Source: CAVVPY01 sp963750295
GTDB taxonomy: Bacteria; Actinomycetota; Actinomycetes; Mycobacteriales; Jatrophihabitantaceae
Direction of reading: 5' to 3'
Length of the DNA: 64,000 nt
Assembly (NCBI GenBank): GCA_963750295.1
Contig: CAVVPY010000001.1
Span: forward strand, 1,860,001-1,924,000
The notes under the pieces are model-generated. The model did not search any database, was not told where the DNA came from, and saw only the letters and a list, made by a program, of their open reading frames with translations. Below, one piece after another: positions 16,696 through 26,049 of the stretch. Made by a program: the position numbers and the translations under genes. Positions within the stretch are counted from its first letter, which is position 1. Every line of letters begins with the position of its first letter.

Positions 16696-18450
16696 ATGGC
16701 GGCACCCGGGTTCGTGCAGTCCAGCTTCGATGAGCTGGACGAGCCGCTGCGCACGACCACCTTCACCGTCGTCGACCTCGAGACCACCGGCGGATCGGCA
16801 ATGTCGGACGGCATCACCGAGATCGGCGCGGTTCGGGTCCGTGGCGGCGAGGTGCTCGGCGAGTTCCAGACGCTCGTGCATCCGGGCGGGCCGATCTCGC
16901 CGTTCGTCAGCGTCCTGACCGGCATCACCGACGCGATGGTCGCCGACGCACCGCCGATCACCTACGCGCTGCCGGCCTTCCTGGAGTTCGCCGCGCACAG
17001 CGTCCTCGTTGCGCACAACGCGCCGTTCGACGTCGGGTTCCTGCGCGCCGCGGCAGCCGAACAGCAACTGCCCTGGCCGGCGTTCGCCGTCGTCGACACC
17101 GCAGTGCTCGCGCGGCGCGTGCTCACCCGGGACGAGGTCCCGAACTGCAAGCTGGCGTCACTGGCCGCGTTCTTCGCCGCCACCACCGCACCGAATCACC
17201 GTGCGCTGCACGATGCGCGGGCGACGGTCGACGTCCTGCACGGACTTGTCGCGCGGCTGGGCAACCTCGGCGTGCAGTCGCTGCCCGAACTGCGCGCGTT
17301 CGTCGCGCAGGTGCCACCGGCGGTGCGGCGCAAGCGGCACCTGGCCGACGCGCTGCCGTCCGGGGCGGGGGTGTACGTCTTCCGCGACGGCGCGGGCGAG
17401 CCGCTCTACGTCGGCACGAGCCGCAACCTGCGCGCGCGCGTCCGGCAGTACTTCGTCGCGAGTGAACCACGAACCCGGATGGGCGAGATGGTGGCGATCG
17501 CCGAGCGCGTCGACCCGATCCCGTGCGCACACCCGCTCGAGGCACAGGTGCGCGAACTGCGCCTGATCGCTGCGCACAAGCCGCGCTACAACCGCCGGTC
17601 GAAGTACCCCGAGCGCTCGGTCTGGCTCAAGCTGACCACCGAGGCCTTTCCGCGGCTGTCGGTCGTGCGGGTGCTGCGCGAGGACGGCGCTCGCTACCTC
17701 GGCCCGTTGCGCTCACAGCGCCAGGCCGAGACGGTGCGCGACGCGATCCACGACGCGGTGCCGCTTCGCCAGTGCACCGACCGCATCCCGGTGCGTACCT
17801 CGGTGCGTGCCGCGTGCGTCCTCGCCGGCATCGGCCGGTGTGCCGCGCCGTGCGAGGGCGGGATCGATCCGGCCCACTACAGCGCACTGGTCGACCTGGT
17901 CGCCGTCGCCTGGACCGGCGACGTGCGTCCACTCATCGACCCGATGACCGAGAAGCTCGAGGCGCTCTCGGCAGCGCAGCGATTCGAGCAGGCGGCCGTC
18001 GTGCGAGACCGCATCGCGACCGTCGTGCGCGCCTGCGCACGGATGCAACGGCTGCGGTCCCTGACCGCGATCGACGAACTGGTCGCCGCACGCCCGGACG
18101 GCGCCGGCGGTTGGGAGCTCTCGGTGGTACGCCGTGGCCGGCTGGCGGCCGCCGGGACGGCTGCCCGCGGAGCCGCGCCGTACCCGGTGATCGACGCGCT
18201 CGTCGCCACCGCCGACGTCGTCGAGGCCGCGCAGCCGACCCTCGCCGAAGAGGCCGAGTGCATCCTGCGCTGGCTGGAGGCGCCTGGCACCCGCCTCGTC
18301 CGTGCCAGCCAGGCCTGGGCGTTGCCGGCGCACGGTGCCGGCGGGCTGGTCTCGTGGCTGGCCACCGATGCGGCCCGGCGTGCGGCGACGCCGTTCGCTC
18401 CGCGCCGCTCCCTGCCCATGTTGTCGCGACCGGCCCGCGCCTCTGCCTAG
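16696..18450 (+). CDS. DEDDh exonuclease fused to a UvrC-like GIY-YIG region
   Basis: 584 residues from the ATG at 16696. The N-domain is a DnaQ-type 3'-5' exonuclease: VVDLETTG (motif I), HNAPFDVGFL (II) and HRALHDARATVDVL (III, with the DEDDh His). From about residue 215 there is a GIY-YIG endonuclease domain (SGAGVYVFRDGAG...LYVGTSRNL). A UvrC-like stretch follows, with a Cys cluster (GRCAAPCEGG) and a UVR-like helix (EQAAVVRDRI). The UvrC C-terminal RNase H endonuclease and HhH2 domains are absent. The architecture matches M. tuberculosis Rv2191. A DNA repair role is plausible but not shown. Confidence 0.9.
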   Translation: MAAPGFVQSSFDELDEPLRTTTFTVVDLETTGGSAMSDGITEIGAVRVRGGEVLGEFQTLVHPGGPISPFVSVLTGITDAMVADAPPITYALPAFLEFAAHSVLVAHNAPFDVGFLRAAAAEQQLPWPAFAVVDTAVLARRVLTRDEVPNCKLASLAAFFAATTAPNHRALHDARATVDVLHGLVARLGNLGVQSLPELRAFVAQVPPAVRRKRHLADALPSGAGVYVFRDGAGEPLYVGTSRNLRARVRQYFVASEPRTRMGEMVAIAERVDPIPCAHPLEAQVRELRLIAAHKPRYNRRSKYPERSVWLKLTTEAFPRLSVVRVLREDGARYLGPLRSQRQAETVRDAIHDAVPLRQCTDRIPVRTSVRAACVLAGIGRCAAPCEGGIDPAHYSALVDLVAVAWTGDVRPLIDPMTEKLEALSAAQRFEQAAVVRDRIATVVRACARMQRLRSLTAIDELVAARPDGAGGWELSVVRRGRLAAAGTAARGAAPYPVIDALVATADVVEAAQPTLAEEAECILRWLEAPGTRLVRASQAWALPAHGAGGLVSWLATDAARRAATPFAPRRSLPMLSRPARASA

Positions 18451-18460
18451 GCTGGACCGC

Positions 18461-18736
18461 GTGATCACAGCGATCGTGATGGTGGCCGTCGAAGCCGACA
18501 AGATCCCGGAGGTCGCCGAGACGCTTGCCGATCTCGACGGCGTCAGCGAGGTGTACTCGGTCGCGGGCGACGTCGACCTCATCGCGATCGTGCGGGTGCG
18601 CGAGTTCGAGCAGATCGCCGAGGTGATCGCCGGCCGGTTGTCGAAGGTGCCCGGGGTCTTGCACACCGACACGCACATTGCCTTCCGGGCCTACTCGCGG
18701 CACGACCTGGAGCAGACCTTCTCGATCGGGTGGTAG
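18461..18736 (+). CDS. Stand-alone Lrp/AsnC ligand-binding (RAM) domain protein
   Basis: 91 residues from GTG 18461, all one RAM/ACT-like domain: AIVMVAVEADKIPEVAETLADLDGVSEVYSVAGDVDLIAIVRV. There is no DNA-binding domain. Such stand-alone proteins bind amino acids as dimers or octamers. It starts 10 nt after the exonuclease gene and is probably cotranscribed. It is convergent with the CtaG gene, whose stop abuts its own. Confidence 0.85.
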   Translation: MITAIVMVAVEADKIPEVAETLADLDGVSEVYSVAGDVDLIAIVRVREFEQIAEVIAGRLSKVPGVLHTDTHIAFRAYSRHDLEQTFSIGW

Positions 18737-19852
18737 CTAGTTCTTGTCGAGGCGGGCGAGCCAGTCGTTGTAGGACTCCCGCGCCGCGTCGTCCTCGTCA
18801 TGCGAGTCGACGTCGGAGCTCGAGCTGGTGTGCTCGCTGAACGCGGCCACCCGCGCCTGCTCGAGCCAGCCCTTGCGGTCGGCCTTGTCGGTGTCGACTC
18901 GGCGCAGCCAGCCGAAGACCAGCACGATCATCACCGCCGCCATGATGGCGTCGCCACCGAACCACATCATTGCCCCGCCGGTGCGCGTGTCGGAGAGTGC
19001 GTCGACCGACAGGCCCGGGACGGTCAGCATCCCGACGGCACGAGTGCCTTCGAGCAGGACGACCCCGGTGAACGTGTCGACCGCCATCGCCACCGCAAGC
19101 AGCAGCCATCGCGCCGGCGTGCCCAGCCGCCAGCGAATCGGCTCGTTGCCGACGACGAGGACGAAGAACTGGATGCCCACCACCAGGTACACGAGGTGCT
19201 CCAGTTGCCCGGCCCACGTGCGCTGCATGACCTGGTCCATCACGCCGGTGAGGTGGCTGCCGACGATCACCGCGGTGTAGGACGCGAGCGCGACCGGCGG
19301 TGCCGTGAGCAGCCCGACCACACGGCCCGAAGCGATGCGCGCGATCCGCGCGCGCCGGCGGCGCGGCGAGGCAGCCATGGCCAGCATCAACGGGTGACCG
19401 GCGACGAGCAGCGCGGGCGCGAGCATCACCAACGCGAGGTGCCCGGCCATGTGTGCGGTGAACAGCACCTGGTCGTACACCGCGATGCTGCCGTTGGTCG
19501 CGAACACGCACACGGCCAGCCCGGCGAGGAACGCCAGCGTGCGGCGCAGCGGCCAGCGCTCCCCCGTCCGCACCGACAGCAACGCGACACCGGTCAGGTA
19601 TGCCGCCGCAGCGAGGACGACCAGCGCCACCGCGAGCGCGTTGAGCTGCCACGACGTCACCAGGTTGGTCCCGAACAGCGGGCCGAGCGGGTCGCCGCCG
19701 GCGCGCGTCAGTGCCGTCGCGGCATGGTGGTGCCCGGACGTGCCGTCCGCGGACAGGTAGTGCCGGACGGCGAGGCTCAGCCCGACCAGGACGGCGACGG
19801 CGACCGTCCAGGCGAGGACGGCGAGCCGAGGCAGGCGGGACACACGGGGCAC
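18737..19852 (-). CDS. Cytochrome c oxidase assembly protein, CtaG family
   Basis: 371 residues, polytopic. GTG start at 19852, because the first 26 residues of the longer frame look non-coding. About eight hydrophobic helices carry motifs of the caa3_CtaG family: VYDQVLFTAHMAGHLALVMLAPALLVAGHPL, with its conserved His residues, and MQRTWAGQLEHLVYLVVG. CtaG-type proteins help insert copper into the oxidase. Placement near ctaE, ctaF and ctaC supports this. The acidic C-tail (HTSSSSDVDSHDEDDAARES) is cytosolic. The 142-nt gap upstream to trpD holds short GGTCAAAGCGGG and GGACCCGGG direct repeats. Confidence 0.86.
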   Translation of the reverse strand: MPRVSRLPRLAVLAWTVAVAVLVGLSLAVRHYLSADGTSGHHHAATALTRAGGDPLGPLFGTNLVTSWQLNALAVALVVLAAAAYLTGVALLSVRTGERWPLRRTLAFLAGLAVCVFATNGSIAVYDQVLFTAHMAGHLALVMLAPALLVAGHPLMLAMAASPRRRRARIARIASGRVVGLLTAPPVALASYTAVIVGSHLTGVMDQVMQRTWAGQLEHLVYLVVGIQFFVLVVGNEPIRWRLGTPARWLLLAVAMAVDTFTGVVLLEGTRAVGMLTVPGLSVDALSDTRTGGAMMWFGGDAIMAAVMIVLVFGWLRRVDTDKADRKGWLEQARVAAFSEHTSSSSDVDSHDEDDAARESYNDWLARLDKN

Positions 19853-19994
19853 CCGTCCAGTATCCGCACTCCCGGCTTTGACCCTGCCGTGGCCGCTGCA
19901 GCGCCGGAATGACGACCACCGCAGGGTCAAAGCGGGAGGTCAAAGCGGGGAGCGGGGAGAGGGACGGGTGGGACCCGGGTAGGACCCGGGGGGA

Positions 19995-21071
19995 TCAGTT
20001 CGGGGTGGGGCGCAGCCGGCTGGCCGCGTCGATCCACCGCGCCAGGACCGTCGCCGCCGCACCGGTGTCGACTGCGACCGTTGCTGCCGCGAGCCCGGCG
20101 GCCAGCGAGTCCTCGAGCGAGCCGGGTAGTCCGTCGTACGCCGCGATCCCCGCCGCGGCGTTGAGCAGCACCGCATCGCGCACTCCCCCACCGCCGCCGG
20201 CGAGCACCTCGTGGACGACCGCAGCGTTGTGGACCCGGTCGCCGCCGCGCAGATCGGCAGGCGTCACCGCGGCGATACCCAACACCGCCGGGTCGAGCGA
20301 GGTCTCGGTCACCGTGCCGTCCTGCGCGATCCACACCGAGGACGTGGTGGTCGTCGTCAGCTCGTCGAGCCCGTCGTCGCCACGGAACACCAGCGCGGTG
20401 TCGCCGCGCACGGCCAGCACCTCGGCCATCAACGGCGCCATCCGCCGGTCGGCGCAGCCGATCGCGGCCGCCGTCACCCGCGCGGGATTGGTCAGCGGGC
20501 CGAGGAAGTTGAACGGCGTCGGGATCCCCAACTCGCGCCGCGGTGCGCCGGTGTGCCGCATCCCGGCGTGGAACAGCGGAGCGAAGCAGAAGCCGATGCC
20601 CACTTCGGCGACGCACGCAGCGACCGCGTCGCCGGGAAGGTCGATCACCACGCCGAGTTCCTCGAGCACGTCGGCCGCACCGCAGGCCGAGGACGCGGCG
20701 CGATTGCCGTGCTTGACCACCGGCCGGCCGGCGGCGGCGACGACGATCGCCGCCATCGTCGAGATGTTCACGGTGTGCGCGCGGTCCGCCCCCGTCCCCA
20801 CGACGTCGACTGCGCGCCCGGTGAACGGCACCGGGGCCGAGCGCGCCAACATCGTGCGCACCAACCCGGCGAGTTCCTCGGGGGTCTCGCCCTTCGCCCG
20901 CAGCAGTACCGCGAACGCCGCGAGTTGGGCCGGTGTCGCCGCGCCGGCCATGATCTCGTCCATCGCCCACGCGGTGTCGCCGGCCGTGAGGGACTCGCCC
21001 CGGGTCAGCGTGGTGAGCACGTCCGGCCAGCTGCGGCCCCGGGCCGACGCCGCCGGTGCGGACCCGGTCAT
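19995..21071 (-). CDS. trpD: Anthranilate phosphoribosyltransferase
   Basis: 358 residues. It joins anthranilate and PRPP to give phosphoribosyl-anthranilate in tryptophan synthesis. Motifs: GTGADRAHTVNIST (PRPP site, GTGGD-like), VKHGNRAASSACGAADVLEELGV and the metal-binding DDGLDELTT. The GTG start at 21071 lies 3 nt after the stop of the receiver gene, so the two are likely cotranscribed. No other trp genes are in the window. M. tuberculosis trpD (Rv2192c) has the same neighbours (exonuclease, ctaE). Confidence 0.93.
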   Translation of the reverse strand: MTGSAPAASARGRSWPDVLTTLTRGESLTAGDTAWAMDEIMAGAATPAQLAAFAVLLRAKGETPEELAGLVRTMLARSAPVPFTGRAVDVVGTGADRAHTVNISTMAAIVVAAAGRPVVKHGNRAASSACGAADVLEELGVVIDLPGDAVAACVAEVGIGFCFAPLFHAGMRHTGAPRRELGIPTPFNFLGPLTNPARVTAAAIGCADRRMAPLMAEVLAVRGDTALVFRGDDGLDELTTTTTSSVWIAQDGTVTETSLDPAVLGIAAVTPADLRGGDRVHNAAVVHEVLAGGGGGVRDAVLLNAAAGIAAYDGLPGSLEDSLAAGLAAATVAVDTGAAATVLARWIDAASRLRPTPN

Positions 21072-21074
21072 GGG

Positions 21075-21494
21075 CTAGCGGACTACGGGGACGCCGGCGG
21101 CGTGCCGGCGGATCCGCTCGGCGACGACGGCCGCGGCCTCGATGGGGTCGAGCGGCGTGTGGATCACATCGTCGGCGAGCGACCAGGACGCCAGCCAGCC
21201 GTCCTGGGGGCGCGCGATCAGAACCACGATCGGCGGGCAGTTGTCGATCTCGTACTTGAACTGGCGGGCGAGGCCCATCCCGCCGGTGGGCTGAGCCTCA
21301 CCGTCGAGGATCACCAGGCTCAGACCGCCCTCGTCCAACTGGGCGATGACTTCGGCGTTAGTGGCACATTCCACCCATTCGAGCCGGCCGATGTCAGGTG
21401 CCGGCCGACGGCCGACAGCGGTCCGCACAGCAGCCCGGACGTCGGCCGAGTTGCTGTACACGAGGACGGTCGCGCCCGGCGATCCAGCGGTCAT
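21075..21494 (-). CDS. Orphan response-regulator receiver-like protein
   Basis: 139 residues, a single CheY-like domain with no output domain: TVLVYSNSADVRAAV at the N-terminus, LSLVILDGEA with the putative phospho-acceptor Asp, and IVVLIARPQDGWLASWSLADDVIHTPLDP. The usual Lys after strand 5 is not evident, so phosphorylation is uncertain. I know close relatives beside ctaE/trpD in Streptomyces. It is divergent from ctaE and immediately upstream of trpD. Confidence 0.8.
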   Translation of the reverse strand: MTAGSPGATVLVYSNSADVRAAVRTAVGRRPAPDIGRLEWVECATNAEVIAQLDEGGLSLVILDGEAQPTGGMGLARQFKYEIDNCPPIVVLIARPQDGWLASWSLADDVIHTPLDPIEAAAVVAERIRRHAAGVPVVR

Positions 21495-21606
21495 GCCAGC
21501 GATCGTATCGGCGACCCGTGCAGGGTCCGATCACGAGTCGGATTCGGCGACGACACGATCACCACCCCGGCGTACCCAGGCACCGGCGGCAGGACATAAT
21601 GCGTGG

Positions 21607-22248
21607 GTGACCTCGACCGCCGCGGCACCGAGCTTCGAGTCAAGCAAGGTGCATTCGCTGACGCGACCCAACATCGTCAGTGTCGGCACGATCGTGTGGC
21701 TGTCCAGCGAGCTGATGTTCTTCGCCGGCCTGTTCGCCATGTACTTCACGATGCGCGCCGTACACCCGGGTGACTGGCCGATGACGCTGCCCGTCGACGG
21801 ACTGCGCGGGTCAGGTCACGAGATCGAACTGAGCCTGATTTACGCGACCCCGTTCACCGTGATCCTCGTGGCCTCCAGCTTCACCTGCCAGTGGGGCGTG
21901 TTCGCCGCGGAGAAGGGCGACGTGTTCAAGCTGCGTCGCTGGTTCGTCCTGACCTTCCTGATGGGTCTGGTGTTCGTCCTCGGCCAGGCCAACGAGTACC
22001 GGATCCAGGTGCACGACGGGAACACGATCTCGCGCACCGGCTACGGCTCGGTCTTCTACCTCACCACCGGCTTCCACGGCCTGCACGTCATCGGCGGGCT
22101 CGTGGCCTTCATCCTGTTCCTGGCGCGGACGACACTGGGGAAGTTCACGCCCGCACAGGCGACAGCGGCCATCGTCGTGTCCTATTACTGGCACTTCGTG
22201 GACGTGGTGTGGATCGGGCTGTTCGCCGTCATCTACATCATCCGTTGA
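21607..22248 (+). CDS. ctaE: Cytochrome c oxidase subunit III
   Basis: 213 residues from GTG 21607. It has five transmembrane helices, with subunit III hallmarks ELMFFAGLFAMYF (helix 1), FYLTTGFHGLHVIGGL and VSYYWHFVDVVWIGLFAVIYI. The length is typical of actinobacterial five-helix forms. It is part of the aa3 oxidase that forms a supercomplex with the cytochrome bcc complex encoded just downstream. The large catalytic subunit CtaD is not in this window, as in M. tuberculosis. Confidence 0.95.
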   Translation: MTSTAAAPSFESSKVHSLTRPNIVSVGTIVWLSSELMFFAGLFAMYFTMRAVHPGDWPMTLPVDGLRGSGHEIELSLIYATPFTVILVASSFTCQWGVFAAEKGDVFKLRRWFVLTFLMGLVFVLGQANEYRIQVHDGNTISRTGYGSVFYLTTGFHGLHVIGGLVAFILFLARTTLGKFTPAQATAAIVVSYYWHFVDVVWIGLFAVIYIIR

Positions 22249-22277
22249 TTCCGCAGCGCGAACCCGAGGAGACAGCC

Positions 22278-23153
22278 GTGGCCGAGGACCTCGACGCCGG
22301 ACTGGGCTTCGAGCCTGCCGTCTCCGTGACGGGCGTGGAGCCGCGCGAGCGCGCGCACCGCCCGTCGATGCGCCGGCGCCTTCGTGCGCTGCCCCGCCGG
22401 TTCGGTGCGAGTGTCGTGCTGCTCGCGGCACTGTTCTCCATGGGCGGCGCGTACGCGATGTTCGCCTCGTCGTCCGGCGCTGCGGACGCAACCGGCACGG
22501 CGCAGCAGGCCGCGCTGGGCAAGCAGCTCTACGAGGTCGCCTGCATCACCTGCCACGGGGCGAACCTCAACGGCGTCACCGACCAGGGTCCGACCCTGCT
22601 CGGCGTCGGCGCCGCTGCCACCTACTTCCAGGTCAGCACCGGACGCATGCCGCTGATCGGCCAGGCGGCGAACTCGCCGCGCAAGAAGGCCAAGTACGAC
22701 GACGAGCAGACGCGCGCGCTGGCCGCGTACATCCAGTCGATGGGCGGAGGCCCGGCGCTGCCGAGCTTCGCGCTTCGCGGAGACGACGCGTCGATCGCCG
22801 AGGGCGGTGAGCTGTTCCGCGTCAACTGCGCCTCCTGCCACGGCGCGACGTTCAAGGGCGCACCGCTGTCCGGTGGCAAGGTGGCCCCGTCGCTGAACAA
22901 GTCGACCGACCTGCAGATCTGGACGGCCATGGCGAGCGGGCCGTCCAGCATGCCCGTCTTCAGCGACAACCAGCTCACCCCGGCGGAGAAGAAAGCGATG
23001 ATCGCCTACATCCAGACCCTGAAGGCATCCAGCGATCCGGGTGGCGCGGGGATCGACCGCATCGGGCCGGTGTCCGAGGCCATCGTCATCTGGGTTGCGG
23101 GTGTCGGCGCGCTGATGGTCGCAATCTTGTGGATCGGAGCGAAGTCGCAGTGA
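22278..23153 (+). CDS. qcrC: Cytochrome bc1 complex dihaem cytochrome c subunit
   Basis: 291 residues from GTG 22278, with GAGGAG upstream. It has a cytosolic basic N-tail, a transmembrane helix (FGASVVLLAALFSMGGAYAMF), two haem c sites CITCH (Cys89-His93) and CASCH (Cys184-His188) and a C-terminal anchor helix (AIVIWVAGVGALMVAILWIG). The dihaem form replaces a soluble cytochrome c and passes electrons from the Rieske protein to the CtaC CuA site. It lies in the ctaE-qcrC-qcrA-qcrB operon. Confidence 0.96.
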   Translation: MAEDLDAGLGFEPAVSVTGVEPRERAHRPSMRRRLRALPRRFGASVVLLAALFSMGGAYAMFASSSGAADATGTAQQAALGKQLYEVACITCHGANLNGVTDQGPTLLGVGAAATYFQVSTGRMPLIGQAANSPRKKAKYDDEQTRALAAYIQSMGGGPALPSFALRGDDASIAEGGELFRVNCASCHGATFKGAPLSGGKVAPSLNKSTDLQIWTAMASGPSSMPVFSDNQLTPAEKKAMIAYIQTLKASSDPGGAGIDRIGPVSEAIVIWVAGVGALMVAILWIGAKSQ

Positions 23154-23211
23154 GCGGCACTTGCCGAGCACGTAGCAGTGCAAGTGCAGCACGTGGGCCG
23201 GAGGAGAACCG

Positions 23212-24321
23212 ATGAGCACCGACAACCCGGACGGGCCCACCGCCGACGAGCTGCGCGCGATGACGCCTGAAGAGGCGATGATCGCCGGCGCCGAGTCGAT
23301 GGGCGTCCACCTGGTCCACCGCCGCGACCGGTTCCCGATCCGGGGCACCAAGGCCGAGAAGCGGGCCGAGCGGGCTGTGGCGGCCTGCTTCGCGATTGCC
23401 GCGCTCGCCGGCGTCGGTTTCATCGTCGCGTTCATCGCCATGCCCTACAAGTGGCACCTGCCCGGCACGCCGCAGAACTTCCGTTTCTACACGCCGGCGC
23501 TGGGCGGTCTGATGGCCGCGCTGTTGCTGTTCATGGGCGTCGGGCTCGTGTTGTGGGCCAAGTGGCTCATGCCGGAGGAGGAGGTCGTCCAGGAGCGACA
23601 CGACGACCCGTCCACCGAGGAGGACAAGGTGATGACCGAGGCGACGCTCGTCGTCGGTCTCGGCGACACCGGGCTGCCGCGTCGCGGCCTGATCCTGAAG
23701 TCACTCGGCCTGGCCGGCGGCGCGCTCGCCACCGTCCCCCTCGTCGCGCTGGTCGGCGGGATGATCAAGAAGCCGGGCGACCAGCTGTTCCACACGATGT
23801 TCCGGCCGGACAAGAAGCGCTTCCCCGAGACCGGCGGCCGCGTCCCGCTGGTGTACTCGGACTGGCGCCAGGTGTCACCGGACGACCTGCTCCCCGGCGG
23901 TATCGCGACGGTGTTCCCCGGCGTTCGCGAGAAGGTCGACGGCCACGACGGCCTGACCTCGGCCTCGTCGCCGACCCTGCTGATCCGGCTGCGTCCCGGC
24001 CAGACGATCACCTCCCGCAAGGGGCAGGCCGGCTACGGGTGGCCGCGCACCTCGCCGGAGTACGTGGCGTACTCCAAGATCTGCACGCACGCCGGCTGCC
24101 CGGCCTCGCTGTACGAGCGGGAGACCTCACGGCTGCTGTGCCCGTGCCACCAGTCCCAGTTCGAGGTACTGCTCGATGCCAAGCCGGTCTTCGGCCCGGC
24201 CACGCGCAGCCTGCCCAAGCTTCCGCTCGACGTCGTCACCGGCGCGGACGGTAAGCAGTACTTCGTCGCTCGCTCGGACTACAACGAGGCGATCGGCCCC
24301 GGCTTCTGGGAGCGCCCATGA
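23212..24321 (+). CDS. qcrA: Cytochrome bc1 complex Rieske iron-sulfur subunit
   Basis: 369 residues. The N-terminal half has three transmembrane helices (AACFAIAALAGVGFIVAFIAM; GGLMAALLLFMGVGLVLW; LGLAGGALATVPLVALVGG), as in actinobacterial Rieske proteins. The 2Fe-2S ligands are in CTHAGC (Cys291, His293) and CPCHQS (Cys310, His313). The intervening cysteines can form the stabilising disulfide. A ribosome site GGAGGAG lies before the ATG at 23212. The stop overlaps the start of qcrB by 4 nt. Confidence 0.97.
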   Translation: MSTDNPDGPTADELRAMTPEEAMIAGAESMGVHLVHRRDRFPIRGTKAEKRAERAVAACFAIAALAGVGFIVAFIAMPYKWHLPGTPQNFRFYTPALGGLMAALLLFMGVGLVLWAKWLMPEEEVVQERHDDPSTEEDKVMTEATLVVGLGDTGLPRRGLILKSLGLAGGALATVPLVALVGGMIKKPGDQLFHTMFRPDKKRFPETGGRVPLVYSDWRQVSPDDLLPGGIATVFPGVREKVDGHDGLTSASSPTLLIRLRPGQTITSRKGQAGYGWPRTSPEYVAYSKICTHAGCPASLYERETSRLLCPCHQSQFEVLLDAKPVFGPATRSLPKLPLDVVTGADGKQYFVARSDYNEAIGPGFWERP

Positions 24322-26003
24322 CCACCACGGCCAACCCACCGCGCAGGTCCGACACGCCCCGCACGCCTCAGGGCAAGATGGCGAAGTTCGTCGACGAGCG
24401 GCTCAACATCGCCGGGCCGATGCGGGCGCAGTTGAACAAGGTCTTCCCCGACCACTGGTCGTTCATGATGGGCGAGATCGCGCTCTACTCGTTCATCATC
24501 CTGCTGCTCACCGGCACCTACCTGACCTTCTTCTTCGACCCGTCGATGGCCGAGACCGTGTACCACGGGCCGTACGTGCCACTCGACGGCGTGACGATGT
24601 CGCAGGCGTACAAGACGACGCTGGACATCAGCTTCGACGTGCGCGGTGGGCTCATCATCCGGCAGATCCACCACTGGGCCGCGCTGCTGTTCGTCGCCGC
24701 GATGCTGATCCACATGTGCCGGGTGTTCTTCACCGGCGCGTTCCGCAAGCCGCGCGAACTGAACTGGCTCATCGGCCTCACCCTCATCCTGCTCGGCATC
24801 ATCGAGGGCTTCGTCGGCTACTCGCTGCCCGACGACCTGCTGTCCGGGACGGGCCTGCGCATCGCCGACGCGATCCTGCTCTCGATCCCGCTCGTCGGGA
24901 CGTGGCTGGCCTTCTTGGTCTTCGGCGGGGCGTTCCCGGGCGACGTGATCATCGGGCGGTTCTACATCGCCCACGTGCTGCTCCTCCCAGGCATCCTGCT
25001 CGCTCTCATCGGCGCGCACCTGGCCCTCGTCGTGCGCCAGAAACACACCCAGTTCCCCGGGCCCGGACGCACCGAGAGCACGGTGATGGGTGAACGGGTG
25101 TTCCCCATCTACGCCGCGAAAGCCGGTGGCTTCTTCTTCATCGTCTTCGCCTCGGTCGCCGCGCTGGGCGGCTTCGCCCAGATCAACCCGATCTGGTTGT
25201 TCGGGCCGTACGAGCCGCGCGCGGTGTCGTCCGGGTCGCAGCCGGACTGGTACATGATGTTCCTCGACGGCTCGACGCGACTGTTCCCCTCGTGGGAGAT
25301 CAGGCTGTGGGGCCATACGCTGCCGCCACTGTTCTGGCCGACGGCCGTCCTACCGGGGATCCTCACCGTGCTGGCCGGGGCTTATCCGTTCATCGAAGCG
25401 AAGATGACCAAGGACAAGGCCAAACACAACCTGTTGCAGCGGCCCCGCGACGTCCCCGTGCGCACGTCGCTCGGCGTCATGGCCCTCACCTTCTACATGG
25501 TGCTGTTCCTCTCTGGTGGCAACGACGTGATCGCCAAAGCCTTCGACATCTCGCTGAACGCGATGACCTGGGGCGGGCGCATCGCGCTGCTGATCCTGCC
25601 GCCGATCGGGTACGCCCTGGCCTATCGCATCTGTCTGGGGCTGCAACGGCACGACCGAGAAGTGCTCGAGCACGGTCTCGAAACCGGGATCGTGAAGGTG
25701 CTGCCGACCGGTGAGTTCATCGAGGTGCACCAGCCGCTCGGACCGACGGACGAGCACGGCCACGGCACCCTGTCCTACTCCGGCGCGCCGGTGCCGAAAC
25801 GGATGGGGCAGCTCGGCGCGATGTCGCCGCTACGCCACGTGCGCGGGTTCTTCTACCCGGTGAAGGAGAAGCCGGAGATCCAGGCCGCGCTGGACGAGTT
25901 CGCTGCCGCCCAGGCGGCGGGCGAGCTGGCTGCCGCCGAGGTGGCCGATGAGCTGGAGTCCGGCGAGGCGTCCGACGATCGCCGCCACCAGCTCACCGAC
26001 TGA
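24318..26003 (+). CDS. qcrB: Cytochrome bc1 complex cytochrome b subunit
   Basis: 561 residues. Eight or nine transmembrane helices carry haem-ligand histidines (GGLIIRQIHHWAALLFVAAMLIHMCRVFF; FYIAHVLLLPGILLALIGAHLALV). The quinol-site motif is QPDWYM, the actinobacterial form of PEWY. The long C-terminal cytosolic tail after the last helix is rich in Glu and Ala. QcrB is the catalytic quinol-oxidising subunit. It is last in the ctaE-qcrCAB run. Confidence 0.97.
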   Translation: MTTTANPPRRSDTPRTPQGKMAKFVDERLNIAGPMRAQLNKVFPDHWSFMMGEIALYSFIILLLTGTYLTFFFDPSMAETVYHGPYVPLDGVTMSQAYKTTLDISFDVRGGLIIRQIHHWAALLFVAAMLIHMCRVFFTGAFRKPRELNWLIGLTLILLGIIEGFVGYSLPDDLLSGTGLRIADAILLSIPLVGTWLAFLVFGGAFPGDVIIGRFYIAHVLLLPGILLALIGAHLALVVRQKHTQFPGPGRTESTVMGERVFPIYAAKAGGFFFIVFASVAALGGFAQINPIWLFGPYEPRAVSSGSQPDWYMMFLDGSTRLFPSWEIRLWGHTLPPLFWPTAVLPGILTVLAGAYPFIEAKMTKDKAKHNLLQRPRDVPVRTSLGVMALTFYMVLFLSGGNDVIAKAFDISLNAMTWGGRIALLILPPIGYALAYRICLGLQRHDREVLEHGLETGIVKVLPTGEFIEVHQPLGPTDEHGHGTLSYSGAPVPKRMGQLGAMSPLRHVRGFFYPVKEKPEIQAALDEFAAAQAAGELAAAEVADELESGEASDDRRHQLTD

Positions 26004-26049
26004 GGCGGTTGCGCCGCAGCGGCCAGCGGCCGGAGATCGACCTGCCCTG

